From NCBI RefSeq assembly GCF_039978735.1, contig NZ_JBDWAS010000045.1:124001-188000 (forward strand): a stretch of 64,000 nt of DNA, written 5' to 3'. Source of the DNA: Maricaulis sp039978735 (GTDB taxonomy: Bacteria > Pseudomonadota > Alphaproteobacteria > Caulobacterales > Maricaulaceae). The translations under genes were made by a program, and so were the position numbers. Each line of letters begins with the position of its first letter. The stretch's first letter is position 1. The notes under the pieces were generated by a model that was given only the letters and a program-made list of their open reading frames with translations, was not told the origin of the DNA and made no database searches. This document shows positions 36,306 through 45,031 of this stretch, one piece after another.

Positions 36306-36941
36306 TCATCCGGCCGGCGCCCGGGACATGAGAATCCGGATGGCCGCGCCGCTGAACAATACAGCGAGAACGGCATTGAAAGCGCGTTTGAGACGGGCAT
36401 AGCCGCGCGCGACTGGCGGGGCGGCGAAGAGCAGCGCATAGCCGCAGAAGATCAGCCCGGCCAGCGCCCCGAGTGCGGCGACGATGACGGCGAGTTCGGA
36501 CAGGCCGGCACCGGCCGGCAGGCCGAGGGAATACAGCGCGCCGAAAAAGAACACCGCCTTGGGATTGGTCAGATGGATCAGCAGGCCCCGGCGGAAGGAT
36601 GCGGCTGGCGAGGCGGGAACAGTCCGCTTGTCAGCCATGTCAGCAGGGGTTTGCCGCTGCAGCGCGGTGCGGGCCGATCTGATTGCCAGATAGAGGAGAT
36701 AGCCGGCGCCGAGATAGCGCAGGAGGGTGAAGGCCCAGGCATGGCTGGCCATGACAACGCCGAGCCCCGCCGCGGCCAGGAGTGACCAGGTCACCGATCC
36801 GGTCGTCACCCCGGCCGCGAGGGCAAGCCCGTTCCGGCGGCCCTCCTGCATGGATGCGGCGGCTATCGCCAGCGTGGCCGGGCCCGGACTGGCCATCACC
36901 AGCAAGCCTGCGCCCAGGATACCCGCCAGCGAAATATCCAT
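36306..36941 (-). CDS. LysE family amino-acid/metabolite exporter
   Basis: A 211-residue, six-helix transporter of the LysE/RhtB superfamily: GAGLLVMASPGPATLAIAAAS is the signature start, and HLTNPKAVFFFGALYSL is the conserved fourth-helix region. It should export amino acids or related compounds by proton antiport. It is 18 bases downstream of hslU on the same strand. Confidence 0.9.
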   Translation of the reverse strand: MDISLAGILGAGLLVMASPGPATLAIAAASMQEGRRNGLALAAGVTTGSVTWSLLAAAGLGVVMASHAWAFTLLRYLGAGYLLYLAIRSARTALQRQTPADMADKRTVPASPAASFRRGLLIHLTNPKAVFFFGALYSLGLPAGAGLSELAVIVAALGALAGLIFCGYALLFAAPPVARGYARLKRAFNAVLAVLFSGAAIRILMSRAPAG

Positions 36942-36959
36942 GCCGCAGCCCGTCCCGTG

Positions 36960-38267
36960 TCAGAGAATGAACTTCGACAAATCGGCATTCTTGGCGAGTT
37001 CGCCGACATGTTTGGCGACATAGGCCTCGTCGATCGTGATTGTTTCACCGGAGCGGTCGGAGGCGGTGAAGGAGACCTCCTCCACCAGTTTTTCCATCAC
37101 GGTCTGCAGCCGCCGTGCGCCGATATTCTCGACGGTCGAATTGACGTCGGCGGCCAGCTTGGCCAGCGCTTTCACGGCGTCCTCGGTGAAGTCCAGTGTC
37201 ACGCCTTCCGTGCCCATCAGCGCGGTGTACTGCTTGATCAGATTGGCTTCCGGCTCGGTGAGGATGCGGATGAAATCGGCTTCGGTGAGCGCGGACAGCT
37301 CGACCCGGATCGGCAGGCGGCCCTGCAATTCGGGCAGCATGTCCGAGGGTTTGGCGACGTGGAAGGCGCCCGAGGCGATGAACAGGATATGGTCGGTCTT
37401 GATGGCGCCGTGCTTGGTGGCCACCGTCGTGCCCTCGATCAGCGGCAGAAGATCGCGCTGCACGCCCTCGCGGGAGACATCGCCACCGCGGGCGTCCGAG
37501 CGCGCAGCGATCTTGTCGATCTCGTCGAGGAAGACGATGCCGTCATTCTCGGCCAGCCGGATCGCCTCGGCGGTGATCTGGGCGTCGTCGAGCAGATTGT
37601 CGGCCTCTTCCTCGATCAGCGGCTCATAGGCATCCTTCACCTTCATGCGCACGGTCTTGGTCTTCTTCGGGAAGCCCTTGCCAAAGAGTTCGCCCAGATT
37701 GAGCACACCGGCCCCGCCCGAGGGCATGCCGGGAATGTCCAGCATCTGCATGGGCGAAGAGGTCTCGGACAGCTGGATCTCGACATCCTTGTCGTCCAGC
37801 TCGCCGGCGCGCAGGCGCTTGCGGAAACTGTCCTTGGTGCTCTCCGAGGCGCCCGGCCCGACCAGCGCCTCGAGCACGCGGTTCTCGGCGGCGGTGTGGG
37901 CACGCGCCTTCACTTCCTCGCGCTTTTTCTCGCGCACCAGGGAAATGGCGATCTCGACCAGGTCACGGGCGATCTGGTCGACATCGCGGCCGACATAACC
38001 CACTTCGGTGAATTTGGTCGCTTCCACCTTGATGAAGGGCGCCCCGGCCAGCTTGGCCAGGCGGCGGGAGATCTCGGTCTTGCCGACACCGGTCGGCCCG
38101 ATCATCAGGATATTCTTCGGCGTGACTTCCTCGGCGAGTGTCTCGTCCAGCTGCCGCCGCCGCCAGCGATTGCGCAGGGCGATGGCCACGGCCTTCTTCG
38201 CGTCGGACTGGCCGACGATGTGGCGGTCGAGTTCGGAGACAATTTCGCGTGGAGAAAAATCGGTCAT
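36960..38267 (-). CDS. hslU: ATP-dependent protease ATPase subunit HslU
   Basis: A 435-residue AAA+ unfoldase. It starts SPREIVSELDRHIVGQSDAKKAV, has Walker A GPTGVGKTEISRRLA and Walker B GIVFLDEIDKI, the long I domain, and a C-terminal tail NADLSKFIL that docks into HslV. It unfolds substrates for the HslV peptidase. Unlike the usual hslVU pair, the hslV gene is about 3.9 kb away with six genes between. Confidence 0.97.
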   Translation of the reverse strand: MTDFSPREIVSELDRHIVGQSDAKKAVAIALRNRWRRRQLDETLAEEVTPKNILMIGPTGVGKTEISRRLAKLAGAPFIKVEATKFTEVGYVGRDVDQIARDLVEIAISLVREKKREEVKARAHTAAENRVLEALVGPGASESTKDSFRKRLRAGELDDKDVEIQLSETSSPMQMLDIPGMPSGGAGVLNLGELFGKGFPKKTKTVRMKVKDAYEPLIEEEADNLLDDAQITAEAIRLAENDGIVFLDEIDKIAARSDARGGDVSREGVQRDLLPLIEGTTVATKHGAIKTDHILFIASGAFHVAKPSDMLPELQGRLPIRVELSALTEADFIRILTEPEANLIKQYTALMGTEGVTLDFTEDAVKALAKLAADVNSTVENIGARRLQTVMEKLVEEVSFTASDRSGETITIDEAYVAKHVGELAKNADLSKFIL

Positions 38268-38348
38268 CGAGAGCTTTGCGTTGCCTGTTGGTCAGCATGA
38301 TGTAATCAGGGCTATGGCCTGAAACCAGTCCCGAAAGGCAGAACGCCC

Positions 38349-38768
38349 ATGAGCCGTCCCCGTTTCCACCTGGCTTTTCCCGTCAACGATATCGCCGAGG
38401 CGCGCCGTTTCTATGGCGGTCTGCTGGGCTGTCCGGAAGGCCGCTCGGCCGAGAACTGGGTCGATTTCGACCTCTATGGCCACCAGATCGTCGCCCATTA
38501 CGCGCCGGACGAATGCACGCCGCCGCCGACCGGCGCGGTCGACGGCCACCAGGTGCCCTGCCGCCATTTCGGTCTTCTGCTGGACTGGTCCGACTGGGAA
38601 AGCCTGGCGGAAAAATTCCGCGATGCCGGCTTCGAATTCGTCATCGAGCCCTATGTGCGCTTCGAGGGCCAGCCGGGCGAACAGGGCACATTCTTCGTCC
38701 GCGACCCGGCCGGAAACAATCTGGAATTCAAGACCTTCCGCAACGACGACCAGATTTTCGCGGCGTAG
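38349..38768 (+). CDS. VOC superfamily (glyoxalase-like) protein
   Basis: A 139-residue metal-binding-fold protein: RFHLAFPVNDIAEARRFYGGLLG, and FVRDPAGNNLEFKTF at the end, the Glu being the usual metal ligand. Family members act as dioxygenases, isomerases or resistance proteins. Specific function is unknown. It is divergent from hslU and followed by repeat elements. Confidence 0.88.
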   Translation: MSRPRFHLAFPVNDIAEARRFYGGLLGCPEGRSAENWVDFDLYGHQIVAHYAPDECTPPPTGAVDGHQVPCRHFGLLLDWSDWESLAEKFRDAGFEFVIEPYVRFEGQPGEQGTFFVRDPAGNNLEFKTFRNDDQIFAA

Positions 38769-38782
38769 GGCCCGCTCTTCTT

Positions 38783-38944
38783 GTCATCCCGGATGGATGC
38801 CCCACGCAGGCGGGGCGCAAGTCCGGGACCCATAATCCCGATGCCCATCCCGCTGCCACGGACATCGCGCCTGCTACGCGGCACAACGAGCGTATGGGTC
38901 CCGGCCCTCCGGCCTGCCTGCGCAGGCCATGCGACCGGGATGAC
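38783..38944. repeat. palindromic intergenic repeat, family A, copy 2
   Basis: A 162-bp element with the same perfect ten-base inverted ends as copy 1 and the internal arms GGGACCCATA and TATGGGTCCC. It is followed 60 bases later by a family B element. Together they occupy most of the 439-bp gap after the VOC gene, which has no gene of its own. Confidence 0.8.
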
Positions 38945-39004
38945 ACCGGAAGGGTGCGACGCATCAAGCGCTGCCTCAAACACGCTTTTCCCCGGGCTTT
39001 GTTC

Positions 39005-39100
39005 TTCCCCCGGACCCCGTTCCGGGGCCTGCGATCGATGGCAAGTCAGGCGCAGACCGTCTTCATATGCCGGGCCCCGGAACGGGGTCCGGGGAAAGTG
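39005..39100. repeat. palindromic intergenic repeat, family B, copy 1
   Basis: Two 20-base arms, CCGGACCCCGTTCCGGGGCC and its exact complement, separated by about 43 bases; the outer edges are TTCCCC and GGGGAAAGTG. The arms are themselves partly palindromic (CCCCG/CGGGG). Confidence 0.8.
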
Positions 39101-39207
39101 TGATTGATGATGGAACGCTGGCGCCCTTGAGCCACCCCGGCTAGAGTGCACGCAGGCACATCGGGGGATGGGTCGATGCGGGTGTTTCCTTGACGGGGAG
39201 ATGACCC

Positions 39208-40470
39208 TTGACCAGACCATGCCCGACGCCCTTCACCCGGCGATTTTCATTTGTCCGACTGGCCCTACCGGTGCTCGCCGGTGCGCTGGCCGTAACCCTT
39301 CCAGCCACTTCACCGGCTTTCGCACAGCAGGAAGACCTGCAGGCCCTGCTGTCGGCCCCTGTGGGAATCGAGCGCACGGCGCCGGTTTCCGGCGTGCCCT
39401 TCCAGACGCGGGTGCGGAAATTCTATCTCGACGCGTCGGTGAACGGCGAGACCCGTGAATTCATCTTCGATACCGGCTCGCCGACCGTGCTGTCGCGCCA
39501 GCTCGCCGATGCGCTGGGGCTGGAAATTGTCGGCCGGAATACCGGTCGCGATGCCAATGGCACGCCGGTGACGATGGATTTCGCGATCATCGACCGGCTG
39601 ACCCTGGGCGATGTCACCTTCACCCGCGTGCCGGTGCTGATCCATGACTTTTCCGGCCTGGCGACCGGGGCCTGCCTGATCGATGGCGGGGTGATCGGGT
39701 CGGAAATCCTGCCCGGCAGTGCCTGGCGGATCGACGCCGCGGCCGGCCGGCTGGAGATCGCCGAAAGCGCCGCCGCCCTGGCGCCGCTGGAGACAGTGCT
39801 GTCTGCCCCCCTTCATGATTTCGGCTATCCGCACGCGCCCGTGCTCGACTATGCGCTGGGGCGGATCGAGGACAAGGCATTGTTCGATACCGGCAGCGAG
39901 GAAGAGGTGGTGCTGTTCCATGAGGTCGCGGACAGCCGTCCGGCGCGGGCGCATGTCGTGCGCGGATCGGTGGTGACCGGCCAGGGCAGTGACGGCGAAG
40001 GCGCGGGCGGACGGTCTGAAAACCGCGAACTGGTGCGCTTCTCGCTCGAGGATTTTCGCATCGGCGAGACCTCGCCCGGCCCTGTGCGCGCCACCACACG
40101 CACGGTCCCGCCCAGCCTGGTGGGTGCAGGGATGACCGATCGTTTCATCGTGACGCTGGACTATCCCGGCGCGGCCTTCACCCTGTCCCCGCGCGACGTG
40201 CCGGCGCCGGAACGGGTCGAACCGGGCTTTGCCCTGGCTTTCGCGGGCGAGGGAGTCGAAGTGGTGCAATTATTCCAGGGCTCGCCGGCAGATGAGGCCG
40301 GCCTGCGCCTGGGCGACCGCGTCACGGCGATCGACGGGCGCGTCCTGGGCGGTGATGGCTGCGAGGACGTGCACTGGCTGATGGCAGAGTACAGCGAGGC
40401 CGATGGCGGCGCGCTGACGGTGGATCGCGCGGGCGAAACGCGTGTCATCGAAGTGCCGCCGGTGCGCTGA
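39208..40470 (+). CDS. exported aspartic protease with two retropepsin motifs and a PDZ domain
   Basis: A 420-residue protein with a signal peptide (VRLALPVLAGALAVTLPATSPAFA). Two active-site motifs, FIFDTGSPTVLS (D88) and ALFDTGSEEEVVLF (D227), suggest a single-chain enzyme with two retropepsin-like lobes, and residues about 335-410 form a PDZ domain (VEVVQLFQGSPADEAGLRLGDRVTAIDG). It starts at TTG, preceded by GGGGAG; the nearby ATG is out of frame. A periplasmic processing protease whose PDZ domain selects substrates is a reasonable guess. Confidence 0.85.
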   Translation: MTRPCPTPFTRRFSFVRLALPVLAGALAVTLPATSPAFAQQEDLQALLSAPVGIERTAPVSGVPFQTRVRKFYLDASVNGETREFIFDTGSPTVLSRQLADALGLEIVGRNTGRDANGTPVTMDFAIIDRLTLGDVTFTRVPVLIHDFSGLATGACLIDGGVIGSEILPGSAWRIDAAAGRLEIAESAAALAPLETVLSAPLHDFGYPHAPVLDYALGRIEDKALFDTGSEEEVVLFHEVADSRPARAHVVRGSVVTGQGSDGEGAGGRSENRELVRFSLEDFRIGETSPGPVRATTRTVPPSLVGAGMTDRFIVTLDYPGAAFTLSPRDVPAPERVEPGFALAFAGEGVEVVQLFQGSPADEAGLRLGDRVTAIDGRVLGGDGCEDVHWLMAEYSEADGGALTVDRAGETRVIEVPPVR

Positions 40471-40522
40471 GGCGGGAGGGCGTTTTCTTCCCCACATCGT
40501 GGGGGAGAAGCACAACACCCGG

Positions 40523-40618
40523 TTTCCCCGCACCCCGTTCCGGGGCCTGTGATTGCTGACGAACTGAGCACAGCACGTCTTCATGTGCCGGGCCCCGGAA
40601 CGGGGTCCGGGGAAAGTG
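40523..40618. repeat. palindromic intergenic repeat, family B, copy 2
   Basis: Left arm TTCCCCGCACCCCGTTCCGG and right arm complementary apart from one base, 96 bp in all, with ACGTCTTCATGTGCCGGG before the right arm as in copy 1. It lies in the 271-bp gap after the protease gene. Confidence 0.8.
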
Positions 40619-40741
40619 CGCTTGAGGTGAAGGGGCGCGTCCGCTGCCAGGCTTGTTCAGGCTGTCAGCGGGCTGCGACAAAAAGTCTGTATTGCATTTT
40701 AGTCTGTGATGCAGACATAATACCCGTCTATGGAGGTGACC

Positions 40742-41332
40742 ATGACGATGCCCATGACCCGCGCCCTCTACCGGCGCTCCTTCGACGATGGCTGGCTGGA
40801 CGTACTGACCGGGCTCGGCCTGGTGCTGATCGGGCTGGCCTGGCTGGCCGATCAGATCGTGCTCGGCGCACTCGTTCCGGCGGCTCTGGCGCCATTCTGG
40901 ACGATCGGCCGGCGCGCGCTTGTCGAGCCCCGTCTTTCTTCGCCGCAATTCGGGTCGGCGCAGCAGGCCGAGACCCGGCGCGCCCTGACAGGCTGGTTGA
41001 TATTCGGGGCCGGCGTCGGCCTGACCGAGCTGGCCTTCCTGATCTTTGTCAATCGTGGCGGAACGGGTCTGGGCGGTGTGGGGAATGTCGCCGTCGGCAT
41101 TCCTGCCATACTGGTTGGCTTGGGGCTGTTCGCGGGCTTGATGCTGGGCGCGAAACGGTTTGCCGCCTACGGCCTCTTCGCGATCGGGCTCGGTCTCGCC
41201 GGCGCCTGGACGGGTACGGACCGCCCTGGTCTGCTCATCCTCCTGTCGGGTGTGCTGGTGCTGGCATGCGGCGGTGCGCTTCTGGCCCGCTTCATGATGC
41301 GCTACCCGATGACAGGGGACGAGGATGCCTGA
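40742..41332 (+). CDS. hypothetical multi-pass membrane protein
   Basis: A 196-residue protein with about five membrane helices (for example GLGLVLIGLAWLADQIVLGAL, WLIFGAGVGLTELAFLIFV, AVGIPAILVGLGLFAGLMLGA). Residues near the start, YRRSFDDGWLDVLTGLGLVLIG, resemble a family of short membrane proteins often coded next to a winged-helix regulator. TGGAGGTG precedes the ATG. Its stop overlaps the next gene by eight bases. Function unknown. Confidence 0.8.
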   Translation: MTMPMTRALYRRSFDDGWLDVLTGLGLVLIGLAWLADQIVLGALVPAALAPFWTIGRRALVEPRLSSPQFGSAQQAETRRALTGWLIFGAGVGLTELAFLIFVNRGGTGLGGVGNVAVGIPAILVGLGLFAGLMLGAKRFAAYGLFAIGLGLAGAWTGTDRPGLLILLSGVLVLACGGALLARFMMRYPMTGDEDA

Positions 41333-41693
41333 GGCCGGTATCCTGCCGGAAATCCGGGATGTGCTGGCGCTGGACAAGACGATCCACGAGCCGGCGCGCC
41401 TGGCGATCCTGGCGCTCCTGCTCTCGGTCGATAGCGCCGACTTTACCTGGCTGATGCGCCAGACCGGACTGACCCAGGGCAATCTGTCCGCCCATCTGGG
41501 CAAGCTGGAGGCGGCTGGTCTGGTGTCGGTCGAGAAAGGGTTCGAGGGCAAGCGCCCGAAAACCACGCTGCGCATCACGCCGGACGGCGCCGCGCGCCTG
41601 CAAGCCCAGGGCAAGGCGCTGATCCGCTTTCTCGGCCTGATCGATATCCGCCCGTCCCGGGCGGCTGAAAAGCGAAAGGATATGCGATCATGA
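41325..41693 (+). CDS. winged-helix transcriptional regulator (ArsR/MarR-like)
   Basis: A 122-residue DNA-binding protein. IHEPARLAILALLLSVDSAD starts the helix-turn-helix; WLMRQTGLTQGNLSAHLGKLE is the recognition helix; VSVEKGFEGKRPKTTLRITPDG is the wing. It has no metal-sensing cysteines. It lies between two membrane-protein genes and overlaps both (eight and four bases), so it probably controls this small operon in response to an unknown signal. Confidence 0.88.
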   Translation: MPEAGILPEIRDVLALDKTIHEPARLAILALLLSVDSADFTWLMRQTGLTQGNLSAHLGKLEAAGLVSVEKGFEGKRPKTTLRITPDGAARLQAQGKALIRFLGLIDIRPSRAAEKRKDMRS

Positions 41694-41893
41694 AACACGC
41701 AGGTTTTCCGCGCCTTGCCGCTGTCATGACAGGCGCCTCGGCGGTCATGACAGCCCTCTATCTCATGCGCGTCCTGGAACCCGGATCGACGAACTGGACC
41801 CTGTTCGTCTTCATCGTCTGGACGCTACTGGCGCTGACCAATGCGGTCGCGCTGACAATCGGCCTGCGCCGCTGGGGCCGGGCCCGGCAGTAG
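41690..41893 (+). CDS. small two-helix membrane protein
   Basis: A 67-residue protein with two hydrophobic segments (AAVMTGASAVMTALYLM and WTLFVFIVWTLLALTNAVALTI) and a basic C terminus RRWGRARQ, which suggests both ends are cytoplasmic. It overlaps the regulator gene by ATGA and ends the three-gene operon. Function unknown. Confidence 0.75.
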   Translation: MKHAGFPRLAAVMTGASAVMTALYLMRVLEPGSTNWTLFVFIVWTLLALTNAVALTIGLRRWGRARQ

Positions 41894-42045
41894 CCGGATA
41901 CCGAGCGTTTCCATCATCGTTCGGGCGCCTGATCCGTCGCCGGCAAGGGTTTGAGCAATAGACGGCGAGGCCGGCCGCAGAGGCGAAACGCGCTACGCCC
42001 TACCCCGTGAACCGGGGCGGAAAGGCGAGTGCGCCGAAACTCCAT

Positions 42046-42084
42046 TTTCCCCGGAACGGGCCCCCCGGGGAAAGTGCGCTTGAG
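42046..42084. repeat. truncated palindromic repeat, family B, copy 3
   Basis: Only the outer parts remain: TTTTCCCCGGAACGGG joined directly to CCCCCCGGGGAAAGTGCGCT, about 39 bp. The spacer and half of each arm are missing, suggesting an internal deletion. It lies in the 225-bp gap upstream of the hslV stop. Confidence 0.65.
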
Positions 42085-42118
42085 TGAGTGAAAAGTGTGC
42101 TTGAGTACGAGAGCTGCC

Positions 42119-42691
42119 CTATTCGCTGCCCAGCACTTCCACGGTCAGGTTTTCGTTCGTGTAGACGCAGATGCGGGCGGCGATGGCCATGGATTTGCGG
42201 GCGATGACTTCCGGGTCGTCCTCGTAGTCGAACAGGGCCCGGGCGGCCGAGAGGGCGTAATTGCCGCCGGAGCCGACGGCGACGATGCCGTCTTCCGGTT
42301 CCAGCACATCGCCGGCACCGGTCAGCAGGTAGGTTTCCATGCTGTCGCCGACGATCAGCATGGCTTCCAGGCGCCTGAGATAGCGGTCGGTGCGCCAGTC
42401 CTTGGCGAGCTCGACACAGGCGCGGGCGAGCTGGCCGGGATATTGTTCCAGCTTGGCCTCCAGGCGTTCGAACAGGGCGAAGGCGTCGGCGGTGGCGCCG
42501 GCGAAACCGGCGACGACATTGCCGCCGGCCAAGCGGCGCACCTTGCGGGCATTGCCCTTCATCACGGTCGGCCCGATCGACACCTGGCCGTCGCCGGCGA
42601 GCACCAGCTTGCCGGCCTTGCGGACCGCGACAATCGTGGTGCCCCGCCACTGGCTGGCATCGGCATAGTCGGTCGGGGAAGCGTGGGTCAT
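42119..42691 (-). CDS. hslV: ATP-dependent protease peptidase subunit HslV
   Basis: A 190-residue proteasome-type peptidase. The catalytic threonine follows Gly in QWRGTTIVAVRKAGKLVLAGDGQV, so a 17-residue leader must be removed; GFAGATADAFALFERLE and VAVGSGGNYALSAARAL follow. It forms the proteolytic core of HslUV. Here it is detached from hslU, which lies about 3.9 kb away on the same strand. Confidence 0.96.
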   Translation of the reverse strand: MTHASPTDYADASQWRGTTIVAVRKAGKLVLAGDGQVSIGPTVMKGNARKVRRLAGGNVVAGFAGATADAFALFERLEAKLEQYPGQLARACVELAKDWRTDRYLRRLEAMLIVGDSMETYLLTGAGDVLEPEDGIVAVGSGGNYALSAARALFDYEDDPEVIARKSMAIAARICVYTNENLTVEVLGSE

Positions 42692-42767
42692 GCGAGGGTC
42701 TCCCTTGGATACCCCCTGCATGTGGCCGGGTCCGGCGCCGGGATCAAGTCCCGGGCGCCGGGCGCGG

Positions 42768-44861
42768 CTATTCGTTGACGGCGCGGTCGCTGCTGGAATC
42801 GGTGGCGAACTCCACCAGATCGGCACCCGGCATCGGCCGGCCGAACAGGAAGCCCTGGGCCAGGGTGGCCCCCTGGGCGCGCAGCATGTTCATCTGCTCG
42901 GCGGTTTCCACGCCTTCCGCGACGGTTTCCAGTTTCAGCGACTTGGCCATGGCCAGGATCGTCTCGACGACGATGCGGGCGTGCGGGTCGGTCGCCATGT
43001 CGCGCACGAAGGACTGGTCGATCTTGAACACGTCGAAGGGCATGCGCGTCAGGTAGGACAGGGAGGAGTGGCCCGTACCGAAATCGTCGATGGCGAAGCT
43101 GACACCGCGATCGCGCAGCGGCTGCACCTGTTCGATCACCCGTTCCGGGTTTTCCATCGCGATCGATTCGGTGAGCTCCAGCTCCAGCAGGTGCGGCGGC
43201 AGATTGGCCGCCTGCAGGGCATCGAGCACGGATTCCGAGAAGCCTTCGCGTTCGAACTGCATGGCCGAGACGTTGACCGCGACCGGAATTTCCAGACCGC
43301 GGGCCCGCCAGGAGGCGGCTTCGCGGCAGGCGGCGCGCAGCACCCAGTCGCCGATCTCGCCGATCAGGCCGCATTCCTCGGCCGCCTCGATGAAGGCGCC
43401 CGGCGACAGGAGGCCGGCCGTCGGGTGCTGCCAGCGCACCAGCGCCTCGGCCCCGGCACACGTGCCGTCCTTCATCAGGACTTTCGGCTGGTAGTAGACG
43501 ATCAGCTGGTCCTGCTGCACGGCGTCGCGCAGCTCGTTTTCCAGCACCAGGCGCTCGAAGGCGGACTGGTTCATGGTCGGCTCGAAGAATTGCGCGGCCG
43601 AGCCGCCGGCGCGTTTGGCATGGGCCATCGCCAGGTCGGCATGACGCATCAGGGTTTCCGGGTCGGCCCCGTCCTGCGGGAAGACGGCGACACCGATCGA
43701 CACGCCCAGGAAGACGTGGTGGCCGGAAATCTCGAACGGCATGCGGATCGCGTCGACCAGCTTGTTGGCGACGCGGGCCGCGTCGGCGCTGTCGGCAATC
43801 TGCGGCAGCAGAACGGTGAACTCGTCGCCGCCGAGACGGGCGACCATGGAGGGTTCCTCGCCGCTGGCGGAGGCCATGTCACAGCCGCGGGCAACCTCGG
43901 AGAGGCGGCGGCCGACCATTTCCAGCAGGCGGTCGCCCTCGCCGATACCCAGACTGTCATTGACGCGCTTGAAGCGGTCGAGATCGAGGAAGAGCACGGC
44001 ACCGGACGTGCCCTCTTCCAGCGCCTTGCGGGCCACGCGCTCGGTTTCCTTGCGGAAGCGTTCGCGATTGGGCAGCTCGGTCACCAGGTCGACATAGGCC
44101 AGGCGATGGATGCGTTTGAGATTGCCGTCCAGGCGCGCAAACATGCGGTTGAAGGCATTGGCGAGCACTTCCAGCTCGTCGCCGGTCTTCACATTGATGC
44201 GCATGTCGAGATTTTTCGACGAGGCCAGGCGCGCGGCATCGGTCAGCGTCTGCACCGGCTTGAGGGCGCGGCCGACGATCAACGCGGCCAGCGGCAGGAA
44301 AATCCCCAGGGCGAACAGCGCGATCAGCGTCTGGCGCTGGATCGCCGCATTGCGCGAGGCGACCAGTTCGACCAGTTCGCGCTTGGCATAGACGACCCCG
44401 ACCAGGCGGCGTTCGGCCGTATAGACAGGCGCGGCCATTTCCAGGAAGCCGTCATGCACGGAATAGCGCAGATCGCCGGCACCCAGGGCCATGACGGCCA
44501 TGTCGGCGGCGCGCAGGCGGCCCTGTTCACGATCGTCGTCATAGGCTTCGCCGAGCACTTCGCGGCGATTGTTGAGGACGTACATTTCCGACGCGCCCAG
44601 CGAGGCGATCAGTTCCTCGACATACAAGTCGACGAAACCGTTATTGTTTTCGGACACCGCGTTGGCCAGCCGGCTCGCCGTGGTCTGCAGCGAGGCCACG
44701 GACCGGTCGATCAGCAGGTTACGCGTTTCCCGTTGCGCGGAAATGCTCTCCAGCGTCATCAGCATGAGTGTGGTCGCGAAGATAAGAGCGCCGGTGAGCA
44801 GCGTGAACTTCATCACCAGCGAACGCATTACCCGCGACACCGCTTTGCGGATGGGTGCCAT
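42768..44861 (-). CDS. membrane GGDEF-EAL c-di-GMP enzyme
   Basis: A 697-residue protein: helix 1 (LVMKFTLLTGALIFATTLMLM), a periplasmic sensory region of about 150 residues, helix 2 (LIALFALGIFLPLAALIVGRAL), a HAMP linker, a GGDEF domain with intact RLGGDEF, and an EAL domain with EALVRW, ELTES, DDFGTGHSSLSYL and ETVAEGVET. Both catalytic signatures look complete, so it could make and break c-di-GMP. An extracytoplasmic cue probably shifts the balance. The ATG after AGGGG was chosen over one 28 codons upstream. Confidence 0.95.
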   Translation of the reverse strand: MAPIRKAVSRVMRSLVMKFTLLTGALIFATTLMLMTLESISAQRETRNLLIDRSVASLQTTASRLANAVSENNNGFVDLYVEELIASLGASEMYVLNNRREVLGEAYDDDREQGRLRAADMAVMALGAGDLRYSVHDGFLEMAAPVYTAERRLVGVVYAKRELVELVASRNAAIQRQTLIALFALGIFLPLAALIVGRALKPVQTLTDAARLASSKNLDMRINVKTGDELEVLANAFNRMFARLDGNLKRIHRLAYVDLVTELPNRERFRKETERVARKALEEGTSGAVLFLDLDRFKRVNDSLGIGEGDRLLEMVGRRLSEVARGCDMASASGEEPSMVARLGGDEFTVLLPQIADSADAARVANKLVDAIRMPFEISGHHVFLGVSIGVAVFPQDGADPETLMRHADLAMAHAKRAGGSAAQFFEPTMNQSAFERLVLENELRDAVQQDQLIVYYQPKVLMKDGTCAGAEALVRWQHPTAGLLSPGAFIEAAEECGLIGEIGDWVLRAACREAASWRARGLEIPVAVNVSAMQFEREGFSESVLDALQAANLPPHLLELELTESIAMENPERVIEQVQPLRDRGVSFAIDDFGTGHSSLSYLTRMPFDVFKIDQSFVRDMATDPHARIVVETILAMAKSLKLETVAEGVETAEQMNMLRAQGATLAQGFLFGRPMPGADLVEFATDSSSDRAVNE

Positions 44862-45031
44862 GTCTACCCCTGAGCGCGCTCCGGTTCTGGAGCGCGTTTT
44901 CACCACCAAATACGCAGGCAAGAAGACCTTCTCGCCCGTTCTCAAGGATCACGGTGACACCAAGCACTTGAATTGTGGTTAAAATGCCGGAGTTTTTTCG
45001 TTAAGTTTTTAGTCGAATACCGGAAACGCCT

